Source of the DNA: Nitrincola salilacus
GTDB taxonomy: Bacteria > Pseudomonadota > Gammaproteobacteria > Pseudomonadales > Balneatricaceae
NCBI RefSeq assembly: GCF_046271865.1
Contig: NZ_CP176580.1
Location: forward strand, 2,542,001-2,606,000
Length of the DNA: 64,000 nt
Direction: 5' to 3'
The position numbers and the translations under genes are program-made. Numbering within the stretch: the stretch's first letter is position 1; every line of letters begins with the position of its first letter. Below, one piece after another: positions 1 through 6,915 of the stretch. The notes below the pieces were generated by a model that searched no databases, was not told the DNA's origin, and worked only from the letters and a program-made list of their open reading frames with translations.

Positions 1-686
1 GCTTCCAGAAACGGATTCGCAAACCGCCCCAGGGCCTCAAGCTTGATGTTCCCTATTATCAGCAAACCCTGCCCTTTACCTGTGGCCCTGCCTCATTACT
101 GATGGCGATGAAAGCCCTGTCGCCTGAGCTGGAGATGTCTCGCCTGTTGGAGTTGCAGATCTGGCGTGAAGCCACCTCCATATTCATGACGACCGGGCAC
201 GGAGGCTGTGGCCCGCGAGGACTGGCTCTGTCTGCCTGGCAAAGAGGGTTTGCCGTGGAGCTCTGGATCAACAGAGATGGCCCTCTGTTCATCCATGGTG
301 TTCGCAAGGGAGCAAAGAAAGAAGTGCTTGAGCTGGTGCATCAGTCTTTTTCAGATCAACTGGCCAAAACCGACGTTCAACTCCATACGGTGGATATCAC
401 ACAGGAGGCAGTTTCAGAAGCGATAGAGCGCGGCGGCGTCCCGCTGATCCTGATCAGTTCCTGGGGATTCAGCCGTCAGAAAAGCCCGCACTGGGTCGTG
501 ATCACCGCGATTGATGAGCACTACATCTACCTGCATGATCCGGAGGTGGATGAAGAGGACAGTAAAACCCTGCTCGATACTCAACACGTGCCTGTCCCAA
601 GAAGAGCTTTTTCGCGCATGTCTCGCTTCGGCAAGGACAACCTGCGGACAGCTGTGATTCTGTTTAAGCGAGGAGTTGATAGATAA
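1..686 (+). CDS. C39-like cysteine peptidase domain protein, 5' end outside window
   Basis: The reading frame is already open at base 3 and encodes a C39-like papain-fold domain. Counting from the first complete codon, I see the nucleophile context FTCGPASLLMA with Cys27, the His motif SPHWVV with His163, and Asp179 in YLHDP, so the catalytic triad looks intact. The wording (GHGGCGPRG, REATSIFMT) resembles the C-terminal half of gammaproteobacterial proteins that fuse a GNAT acetyltransferase to a C39-like domain; the acetyltransferase half would lie left of the window, which I cannot confirm. The internal ATG at 102 is not the start, because it would remove the catalytic Cys. Substrate unknown. 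It converges on kynA with about 40 bp between the stops. Confidence 0.75.
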   Translation, partial: FQKRIRKPPQGLKLDVPYYQQTLPFTCGPASLLMAMKALSPELEMSRLLELQIWREATSIFMTTGHGGCGPRGLALSAWQRGFAVELWINRDGPLFIHGVRKGAKKEVLELVHQSFSDQLAKTDVQLHTVDITQEAVSEAIERGGVPLILISSWGFSRQKSPHWVVITAIDEHYIYLHDPEVDEEDSKTLLDTQHVPVPRRAFSRMSRFGKDNLRTAVILFKRGVDR

Positions 687-727
687 AAATCTGAACTATT
701 ATAAACAGAATCATTGCAGAACCCTTG

Positions 728-1588
728 TCAGATAGCCGTTCGCACAGACCACAGTTCAGGAAAGAACTGAAGATCCAGCGCTTTCACCAGATAAGAAACG
801 CCCCCCGTACCCCCAGTACCCTTTTTATAGCCGATGATCCGTTCAACTGTTTTCATATGGCTGAAGCGCCATTTCTGAAAGTTATACTCCATATCCACCA
901 GCTTTTCGGCCAGCTCATACAGATCCCAGTATTCATGTGTGTTCTGGTAGATTTTCGTCCAGGCCTTTTCAACACGCTCATCCTGCACATAGGGCTTTGA
1001 CCAGTCCCTCTCCAGGTGAGTGGAGGGAATGTCGAAGCCACGACGGTTCAATAGCTGAAGGCAGATCTCATACAGACTTGGCGTGTTAAGCACTTTTTTC
1101 AGATGCTCATAGTGCTGCGGATGGGAACGGTGGGCCTCGATCATCGTTGCGTTCTTATTGCCCAGAAGGAACTCCAGCTCACGATACTGATAAGACTGAA
1201 ATCCTGAGCTCTGACCCAGTGATGGCCGAAAGCTGGCATAGTCAGCCGGTGTCATGGTCACCAGCACTTCCCATGCCTGGATCAACTGCTCCTGAATACG
1301 CGCCACCCTGCTCAACATCTTGAATGCCGGGCGCAACTCATCACGGTTGATATGCGCCACCGCAGCATAGGCTTCATGAAGACAGAGCTTCATCCAGAGT
1401 TCTGATGCCTGATGGATCACAACAAACAACATCTCATCATGCTGATCTGATCTGGGGTGCTGGCAATCCAGCAGTTTTTCCAGCGCCAGATACTGCCCGT
1501 AACTGATATCCTGATCCCAGTGAACCGCTTCATCTGCCAGATCAACTGCGCCTGACTGCCCTGATGTTCCCTGCTCTTTTGTGCTCAT
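728..1588 (-). CDS. kynA: Tryptophan 2,3-dioxygenase
   Basis: A heme dioxygenase that opens the indole ring of L-tryptophan to N-formylkynurenine, the first step of the kynurenine pathway; cytosolic and homotetrameric in the family. The 286-residue length is typical. Visible marks are FVVIHQASELW with the active-site His59, the SHMKTVERIIG segment with the proximal heme His244, and the glycine-rich loop GTGGTGG at about 257-263 that closes over substrate. The ATG at 1588 starts the conserved family length, though the ribosome site is weak. It is divergent from a LysR gene. Elsewhere in this window are a formamidase-like hydrolase and an anthranilate-CoA pathway that could use its downstream products; kynureninase is not seen. 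Confidence 0.96.
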   Translation of the reverse strand: MSTKEQGTSGQSGAVDLADEAVHWDQDISYGQYLALEKLLDCQHPRSDQHDEMLFVVIHQASELWMKLCLHEAYAAVAHINRDELRPAFKMLSRVARIQEQLIQAWEVLVTMTPADYASFRPSLGQSSGFQSYQYRELEFLLGNKNATMIEAHRSHPQHYEHLKKVLNTPSLYEICLQLLNRRGFDIPSTHLERDWSKPYVQDERVEKAWTKIYQNTHEYWDLYELAEKLVDMEYNFQKWRFSHMKTVERIIGYKKGTGGTGGVSYLVKALDLQFFPELWSVRTAI

Positions 1589-1604
1589 CGTCTTACACTC
1601 ATTG

Positions 1605-1643
1605 TTTTAACACATCGTTTTAAAACATGCTTTTAACACATGG
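1605..1643. repeat. Three 13-bp tandem repeats in the kynA-lysR intergenic region
   Basis: Three consecutive 13-mers read TTTTAACACATCG, TTTTAAAACATGC and TTTTAACACATGG, starting at 1605, 1618 and 1631. The middle copy overlaps the perfect palindrome GTTTTAAAAC (1617-1626). The array sits 17 bp upstream of the kynA start codon on its 5' side, so it could be a regulator-binding array for the adjacent LysR protein or a chance microsatellite. The repeat is seen directly; a role is inferred. Confidence 0.7.
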
Positions 1644-1728
1644 CCATCATCTTTCATCAGTTTACTTACCGCGCCACTAACTGTAAATTTCATAAATATT
1701 CACAAAGTTATTAATTTTTTTAATACAC

Positions 1729-2634
1729 ATGACAACAAAACTCAGCACTAAACATATGCAGATGATGGCCGCCATCGCCGACACCGGCAGCGTATCCGAT
1801 GCAGCCCATCAGATAGGAGTGACACAATCTGCACTGAGCCATCGACTCAAGGAGGCTGAAAGACTGCTGGGTACGGAGCTTTTCTACCGCAACAACAAAC
1901 AACTGACATCCACCAGTGCCGGCACACGACTGCTCTACTCTGCTCGAGTGATTCTGGCTGAGCTTGAACGGGCCGAAACTGATATCAACAAACTCTCGGT
2001 CGGGATTGAGCATGTGATCCGACTGGGCAACGACGCCTTCGCCGGATACCACTGGCTACCCTCATTCATGCAGTGCTTCCTGGCGAAGCACCCCCGGATC
2101 AGCCTGGAAGTGATCCCGGACCTGACACTGGACCCTTACAGTGCACTGCGCGATGGACGTATCGATCTGGCGGTTGTATCTGATCTGAGCCCGATCAGTG
2201 GATTTCGTAATGAGCCGCTGTTTCAGGATGAGTTACGCGTGGTCCTGTCGGAGAGACATCCACTGGCTGGCGAACCTTTCCTGGGGATTGAGGCAATCAC
2301 GGCCGAAACCTATATTACTCATCACACCAACCCTGACTCGGGGCGAGAATATGAGCAACTGTTCAGCCGCTATAACCGCCTGCCTGTCAGGGTCATCCGG
2401 GCCGGTGTGACTGATGCGGTGATTGGTATGGTAAGAGCGGGACTTGGCATTACTATCATGCCGGCATGGACACTTGAGCCCTATCTTGCACAAGGAGGGC
2501 TTTGCACGGCTCAGACGACCGTTTCCGGCCTGAACATTGACTGGCGCCTCCTGCTCAGAAAAGATGAGCAGGAGGACTCGCCTGTTTTTACATTTGCAAA
2601 GGCGCTGAAAGCACATATTCTAATGGGACGTTGA
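1729..2634 (+). CDS. LysR-family regulator, MetR-like; likely regulator of kynA
   Basis: A 301-residue LysR-type transcription factor. Residues 5-65 hold the winged helix-turn-helix (GSVSDAAHQIGVTQSALSHR), followed by a linker helix and a periplasmic-binding-protein-like effector domain (about 90-295). The effector half, with DPYSALRDGRIDLAVVSDL, follows the pattern of MetR rather than CysB or BenM. It is divergent from kynA with a 140-bp AT-rich spacer holding three 13-bp repeats, the usual layout for a LysR regulator and its target, so control of kynA is inferred. The ATG at 1729 has only a weak ribosome site (A/T-rich leader). MetR-type control of methionine genes cannot be excluded, but no methionine gene is nearby. 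Confidence 0.85.
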   Translation: MTTKLSTKHMQMMAAIADTGSVSDAAHQIGVTQSALSHRLKEAERLLGTELFYRNNKQLTSTSAGTRLLYSARVILAELERAETDINKLSVGIEHVIRLGNDAFAGYHWLPSFMQCFLAKHPRISLEVIPDLTLDPYSALRDGRIDLAVVSDLSPISGFRNEPLFQDELRVVLSERHPLAGEPFLGIEAITAETYITHHTNPDSGREYEQLFSRYNRLPVRVIRAGVTDAVIGMVRAGLGITIMPAWTLEPYLAQGGLCTAQTTVSGLNIDWRLLLRKDEQEDSPVFTFAKALKAHILMGR

Positions 2635-2662
2635 AACGCTTTCTCGACACAGACAGCTCAGC

Positions 2663-2728
2663 CCATAGCCCTAAAACCATAGTCCTAAACCATAGCCCTA
2701 AACCATAGCCATTAACCATAGCCCTTAT
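2663..2728. repeat. Five 13-bp tandem repeats, unit CCATAGCCCTAAA
   Basis: Between the LysR stop and the ytfE stop lie five near-identical units beginning at 2663, 2677, 2690, 2703 and 2716. The consensus is CCATAGCCCTAAA; the first unit has one extra A and the last two vary at the 3' side. The units are direct, with no inverted symmetry and no spacers, so this is a minisatellite between two convergent genes rather than a terminator or CRISPR. Confidence 0.85.
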
Positions 2729-2759
2729 GCTCCGACCCATATTATAAAGCCTATCAGTG

Positions 2760-3443
2760 TCAGCGTGCGCCGCCCATCTGGCCATCCACTCTTGAAAACA
2801 GCACATTATTCTCCAAATGGATATGCTGCATCAGATCCTCTTTCAGCGTCTGAAGACCCAGATAGAGGGCGCGCCAGGTATTACAGGCATTCTCCGGCAG
2901 CTTAATGCCATGTGTAATCTGCTCCAGCTTTGCCAGCTCATCACCATGATCATCATGCTCATGTCTCATCACCTGAACCGGCTGTCGGGCCATAGGGTGC
3001 AGTCCACGCGCAATCATCGGGAAGAGGATCTGCTCTTCACGCTGCATATGACTTTCCAGAGCATCGCTCATTTTTTCCAGTTGTGCGACCAGCCCAGCCG
3101 GGCACATAGGGTGATCGCGATGTACCAGCTCAACCCGATTGGCAAGACGAATCAGTTCCGGTAGCTGCTCACGATGCACATCATGAAAGCGTGTCAGGAT
3201 ATATTCGATGAGGTGCTGATCATCCATATCACCCGTCACACTTCCGTCATTACTTGATGCAGATTGAACCAGAAGGCTCAGATCAGATATCAAAGCCTCA
3301 ATATCCAACCCTTTGTCTGATGCCGCTTTAACAAGTGATTTTTTTCCTCCACAGCAGAAATCGAGCCCATATTTGTGAAAAACAGCTGTTGCGCCCGGCA
3401 CATCCTGCGCAATTTGTCCTAGTGACTGTTCAGCCATACTCAT
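2760..3443 (-). CDS. ytfE: Iron-sulfur cluster repair di-iron protein, YtfE/ScdA family
   Basis: A cytosolic di-iron hemerythrin-like protein of 227 residues that restores iron-sulfur clusters damaged by nitric oxide or oxidative stress. The N-terminal ScdA_N (DUF542) domain shows LDFCCGGKK at about 28-36. The hemerythrin domain follows with histidines spread through HLIEYILTRFHDVHRE, ESHMQREEQILF, MRHEHDDH and HIHLENN, the expected metal ligands. Two ATGs (3443 and 3437) are possible; GAGAGG about 8 bases upstream favours 3443. It is divergent from nsrR, and the spacer holds an NsrR-type palindrome, so NO-responsive repression is expected. Near-complete family length; no defect seen. Confidence 0.93.
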   Translation of the reverse strand: MSMAEQSLGQIAQDVPGATAVFHKYGLDFCCGGKKSLVKAASDKGLDIEALISDLSLLVQSASSNDGSVTGDMDDQHLIEYILTRFHDVHREQLPELIRLANRVELVHRDHPMCPAGLVAQLEKMSDALESHMQREEQILFPMIARGLHPMARQPVQVMRHEHDDHGDELAKLEQITHGIKLPENACNTWRALYLGLQTLKEDLMQHIHLENNVLFSRVDGQMGGAR

Positions 3444-3470
3444 GATGTAACCTCTCTCACTGACGTTTCA

Positions 3471-3520
3471 GGTATGTATGATTCATACCCTTTTTAAAGA
3501 TAGATTCAATATACATCTTT
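3471..3520. promoter_or_regulatory. NsrR operator and a second palindrome between ytfE and nsrR
   Basis: Bases 3496-3520 form a 25-bp imperfect palindrome, AAAGATAGAT-tcaat-ATACATCTTT, with 8 of 12 pairs matching. This agrees with the NsrR consensus (AAGATGYATTT and its complement). A second palindrome, GGTATGTATGATTCATACC, lies at 3471-3489, 28 bp ahead of ytfE. The first is a strong NsrR site by sequence and context; the role of the second is unknown. Confidence 0.75.
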
Positions 3521-3608
3521 AAGAGCAAAAAATGAATTGATGTATTTGATTTATTTCTTTAGCCGAGTGAAAAAAGTATCATGAGTGCCTGAATCAAGGA
3601 GTTGTCTC

Positions 3609-4061
3609 ATGCAAATAACGATCTATACAGATTACTCACTGAGAGTGCTGACCCACCTTGCTCTGCAGCCAGGTGGAAAACTGGTGACCATTCAGGAGAT
3701 TGCAGACAGCTATCAGATCTCCAAGAACCACCTGACAAAGGTGGTACATCATCTGCAGAAATCAGGCTATATCGATACAATCAGAGGTAAAAAAGGGGGC
3801 ATCCGACTCAGACGCTCTCCTTCAGAGATCAACATTGGTGCACTGGTACGCGAGACAGAGCAGGATATGAAGCTGGTAGAGTGTTTCTCAGACAAGGGGC
3901 AATGTGCGATCTCCCCTGCCTGCCATCTCAAATCGGTGTTTGATGAAGCACTGAAGAGCTTTCTGGCTACATTGGATCGATATACCCTGGCAGATACTCT
4001 GCCTGAAACTGACCGTCCTCAGTTGATCAGATTGCTGGGTATAGACACCAGCGCCGCTTAA
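3609..4061 (+). CDS. nsrR: Rrf2-family nitric-oxide-sensing repressor NsrR
   Basis: A 150-residue Rrf2 protein with an N-terminal winged helix (ITIYTDYSLRVLTHLAL, then SKNHLTKVVHHL) and three cysteines at 92, 99 and 105 (ECFSDKGQCAISPAC), which in NsrR hold an iron-sulfur cluster that reacts with NO. The motif and the adjacent ytfE separate it from IscR and RirA. An in-frame GTG at 3585 exists, but the ATG at 3609 has AAGGAG at 3596-3601 with a 7-base gap, so I place the start there. It probably represses ytfE and itself through the palindrome at 3496-3520. The C-terminal codons run into a hairpin shared with convergent aspA. Confidence 0.93.
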   Translation: MQITIYTDYSLRVLTHLALQPGGKLVTIQEIADSYQISKNHLTKVVHHLQKSGYIDTIRGKKGGIRLRRSPSEINIGALVRETEQDMKLVECFSDKGQCAISPACHLKSVFDEALKSFLATLDRYTLADTLPETDRPQLIRLLGIDTSAA

Positions 4062-4085
4062 CAGATAGCTAAGGCGACGCTGGTG
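4046..4085. terminator. Hairpin between convergent nsrR and aspA, probable bidirectional terminator
   Basis: CACCAGCG at 4046-4053 pairs perfectly with CGCTGGTG at 4078-4085; after one C-A mismatch the stem continues with CGC/GCG and more A-T pairs. The left arm overlaps the last codons of nsrR. There is no long T-run on either side, so the termination role rests on position and stem strength. Confidence 0.55.
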
Positions 4086-4116
4086 CCTGATTTAATGCAT
4101 CCTTTACTGACAGAAA

Positions 4117-5613
4117 TCAGGCTTTGACGCAACGCTTACCAATGCGCAGATAGCCACGACGATCATTGCTGTTCTTACCATTCATGGTGCGAGGATTGAC
4201 CATATTTTCTGGCTTGAGTATTTCCGCCAGCTCATCCTCATCCAGCAACCCCTCTTCACGCACCAGCTCCAGCACACCACGGCCTGACTCAAGCGCGAGG
4301 CTTGCGATACGCGTGGCATTGTCATAACCGATATAGGGGTTCAATGCGGTGATCAGACCGATGGAGTTGGCCACCATTTCACGGCAACGATCACGATTCG
4401 CCGTGATGCCATCGATGCAGCGCTCACGCAACATATCCATCGCACGGCGCAACAGGCGCATGGACTCCAGTATTTTATAGGCGATCAGCGGCTCCATGAC
4501 ATTCAGCTGCAGCTGACCGTTTTCCGCCGCCATGGTGATCGCCAGATCATTCCCGATCACCTGATAAGCCACCTGATTCACCGCTTCCGGTATCACAGGG
4601 TTCACCTTACCCGGCATGATGGAGGAACCCGGCTGCTGAGGGGGCAGGTTGATCTCATTGAAGCCGGTACGTGGACCGCTGGAGAGCAGACGCAGGTCAT
4701 TACAGATTTTTGATAGCTTGATCGCCAGACGTTTGGTCATGCCGGAGAAAAGTACAAATGCACCCATATCCGAAGTTGCTTCGATCAGATCCGCAGCCAG
4801 GCGCATCCTGTGGCCACAGACTTCGGAGAGATGGTTGACCGCCAACTCGGAATAGCGCGGGTCGCAGTTGATGCCGGTACCGATCGCTGTACCACCGAGA
4901 TTCACTTCACGCAGAAGATCAATCATCCCGGCAATTCGGTCTATATCCTCACCCAGCGTTGTAGCATAGGCACCAAACTCCTGCCCTAGCGTCATGGGGA
5001 CTGCATCCTGCAACTGCGTGCGCCCCATCTTGATTACATCATGAAATTCGTCACGCTTACCGGCAAACGAGGCCTGTAACAGCGCAAGACTATCCACCAG
5101 CTCGGCATGAGACAACTGCAAGCCGACACGGATAGCGGTCGGGTAGGCATCGTTGGTCGATTGTGACATGTTAACGTCATTATTAGGGTGCAGATGTTCA
5201 TATGCACCCTTTGCATACCCCATCGCCTCCAGTGCAACGTTCGCTATCACTTCGTTGGCATTCATGTTAGTCGAGGTGCCAGCGCCACCCTGAATCATGT
5301 CAACCACGAATTGGTCATGAAACTCTCCATTGATCAGTCGATCACAAGCTGCTGCAATCGCTTCATACTTGTCTGTTTCAAGCAGGCCTATGTCGCAGTT
5401 GGCTGCAGCAGCTGCTTTTTTCACCATAGCCAGCCCGACAATCAGCTTGGGGAAATGAGCAATAGGCACACCGGTGAGAGCAAAATTTTCGAGTGCCCGC
5501 TGAGTCTGTACGCCATAATAGGCATCGGCTGGCACAGCCAGTTTGCCCAAAAGGTCTTTTTCAATACGGTGCGGTTGGCTGAGAATCTCTTCCTGACGGG
5601 GAACGGGGTTCAT
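4117..5613 (-). CDS. aspA: Aspartate ammonia-lyase
   Basis: Catalyses L-aspartate to fumarate and ammonia; a cytosolic tetramer of the fumarase/aspartase superfamily. The family signature GSSIMPGKVNPV is present, as are GRTQLQDAVPMTLGQEFGAY and the TSTNMNANEVIAN and MSQSTNDAYPTA substrate regions. From the ATG at 5613 (MNPVPRQEE) it is 498 residues; an in-frame start at 5646 would add 11 residues but has no better ribosome site. The last 20 residues (after NPRTMNGKNS) are a basic tail richer in Arg/Lys than I expect for AspA. Divergent from a HypT-like LysR gene, a pairing that suggests but does not prove regulation. Confidence 0.94.
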   Translation of the reverse strand: MNPVPRQEEILSQPHRIEKDLLGKLAVPADAYYGVQTQRALENFALTGVPIAHFPKLIVGLAMVKKAAAAANCDIGLLETDKYEAIAAACDRLINGEFHDQFVVDMIQGGAGTSTNMNANEVIANVALEAMGYAKGAYEHLHPNNDVNMSQSTNDAYPTAIRVGLQLSHAELVDSLALLQASFAGKRDEFHDVIKMGRTQLQDAVPMTLGQEFGAYATTLGEDIDRIAGMIDLLREVNLGGTAIGTGINCDPRYSELAVNHLSEVCGHRMRLAADLIEATSDMGAFVLFSGMTKRLAIKLSKICNDLRLLSSGPRTGFNEINLPPQQPGSSIMPGKVNPVIPEAVNQVAYQVIGNDLAITMAAENGQLQLNVMEPLIAYKILESMRLLRRAMDMLRERCIDGITANRDRCREMVANSIGLITALNPYIGYDNATRIASLALESGRGVLELVREEGLLDEDELAEILKPENMVNPRTMNGKNSNDRRGYLRIGKRCVKA

Positions 5614-5716
5614 GATGTTTCGGTTACCTGATCTGATGACAATCATTGTTTAATCAACTGAAACGCTATTCTGACGCCTGTATAGACAGTTTATCCAATG
5701 CTATTATCAGATACAG

Positions 5717-5733
5717 TATGCAATATATGCATA
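5717..5733. promoter_or_regulatory. LysR-type T-N11-A palindrome in the aspA-hypT spacer
   Basis: TATGCA-ATATA-TGCATA is a perfect 6-bp-arm inverted repeat fitting the T-N11-A form of LysR boxes. It lies 25 bp before the LysR start at 5759 and about 100 bp before aspA. Autoregulation is the simplest reading; the symmetry is seen, the function is inferred. Confidence 0.45.
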
Positions 5734-5758
5734 ATAACGCAAGCGACAGGGCCACTTG

Positions 5759-6673
5759 ATGGATTTTGAAACACGCTGGATGGAAGACTTTTTGGCGCTG
5801 GCCAGTACGCAGAGTTTTTCACGCGCGGCTGAGCGCCGCCACGTAACACAACCGGCGTTCAGCCGACGCATCAAATCGCTGGAAAACGCTGTGGGTGTCA
5901 CTCTGGTAGACAGATCAACAACACCGGTTGCCCTGACGCCTGAGGGACAGCTTTTTCTGGTGACCGCTCGCAGTATTGTCGGCCAACTGCACGAAAGTAT
6001 CGCCAGATTACGAGGCCTGCAGCCACATGAGCAGCAGGTGATCGAAGTAGCTGCAGCACACTCGCTCGCGTTCACCTTCTTCCCTGACTGGCTCAGTACA
6101 CTGGGCGATCTGACGCATAATCTGTCCATCCGCCTGGTGGCTATGAATGTCGAAGATGCCATCGTGGCACTGCGCGAAGGACAGTGTGATCTGATGCAGG
6201 TCTATTATGATTCTTACGCGACGCTGCAACTGGATCCAGCGATATTTCCATCGATTCAGCTCTCCGAAACACTGATGCTGCCGGTATGCAAACCGAATGC
6301 GGATGGTGAGCCCATCTACTGTCTGGACGCCCAGAACGAAGACCCTCTCCCCTATCTCGCCTATACCTCAGGTGCTTTTCTTGGCCGCACGGTCCGTCTT
6401 CTGTTGAAGCATGACCCGGTTCGCCTGCGGCTGAAAACTGTTTACGAGACAGCCATGGCAGAGGGGTTGAAAGGGATGGCACTGCAGGGGCGTGGTATCG
6501 CCTGGATGCCAAGGCTGTGTATTGAGCGTGAGCTGGAGGAGAAGCGACTGGTAATCTGTGGTTCTGCGCAATGGCAGACACCCCTTGAGATCCGGCTCTA
6601 TCGCTGCGCGCTGATCAAGAAGCCGGCAATCGAAACGCTCTGGCATCAGTTAAACCCCGTTCATTCAACTTGA
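5759..6673 (+). CDS. LysR-family regulator, HypT/YjiE-like
   Basis: A 304-residue LysR protein starting at ATG 5759 (an adjacent TTG at 5756 is also in frame). The N-terminal helix-turn-helix reads SFSRAAERRHVTQPAFSRR at about 21-39. The effector domain matches the hypochlorite-responsive regulator HypT of E. coli at AAAHSLAF, the VEDAIVALREGQCDLMQ block and GIAWMPRLCIERE. HypT is activated by methionine oxidation; I have not aligned those methionines, so the stress role is an analogy. Divergent from aspA with a T-N11-A palindrome 25 bp upstream. Confidence 0.8.
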   Translation: MDFETRWMEDFLALASTQSFSRAAERRHVTQPAFSRRIKSLENAVGVTLVDRSTTPVALTPEGQLFLVTARSIVGQLHESIARLRGLQPHEQQVIEVAAAHSLAFTFFPDWLSTLGDLTHNLSIRLVAMNVEDAIVALREGQCDLMQVYYDSYATLQLDPAIFPSIQLSETLMLPVCKPNADGEPIYCLDAQNEDPLPYLAYTSGAFLGRTVRLLLKHDPVRLRLKTVYETAMAEGLKGMALQGRGIAWMPRLCIERELEEKRLVICGSAQWQTPLEIRLYRCALIKKPAIETLWHQLNPVHST

Positions 6674-6676
6674 AAT

Positions 6677-6782
6677 GCTAAATTAGCCACAAACGGTAAT
6701 GGTTAAATTGTGTGCTAGACTAGTTTTGTGCGCTAGCGTACATCATATGTGTGCTAATTCACTTGAGTACAATGTGCGCAAC
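6677..6782. promoter_or_regulatory. Iterated TGTGYGCTA elements upstream of the MASE1 kinase operon
   Basis: Four related direct elements lie at 6709 (TGTGTGCTAG), 6727 (TGTGCGCTAG), 6748 (TGTGTGCTAA) and 6773 (TGTGCGCAAC), spaced 18, 21 and 25 bp apart, close to two helical turns. A perfect palindrome GCTAAATTAGC sits at 6677-6687, directly after the LysR stop. The pattern looks like a multi-site activator or repressor region for the operon that starts near 6916. I do not recognise the regulator. Confidence 0.4.
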
Positions 6783-6915
6783 CTTCACATTGCTCCATTT
6801 TCTGATGGATAAAACAATCCAACTGTTGTGTAAACCAACTCATAGGCAAGGAGCAAGAAGGCTGACTTGAAATCACATATTGATAGTCAGACACCTAAGC
6901 GAGAGGGATAGGAGC

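Noticed and set aside
2663..2728. CRISPR array
   Set aside because: The 13-bp units are contiguous, without spacers, and no cas gene is present. The same holds for the arrays at 1605 and 56490.
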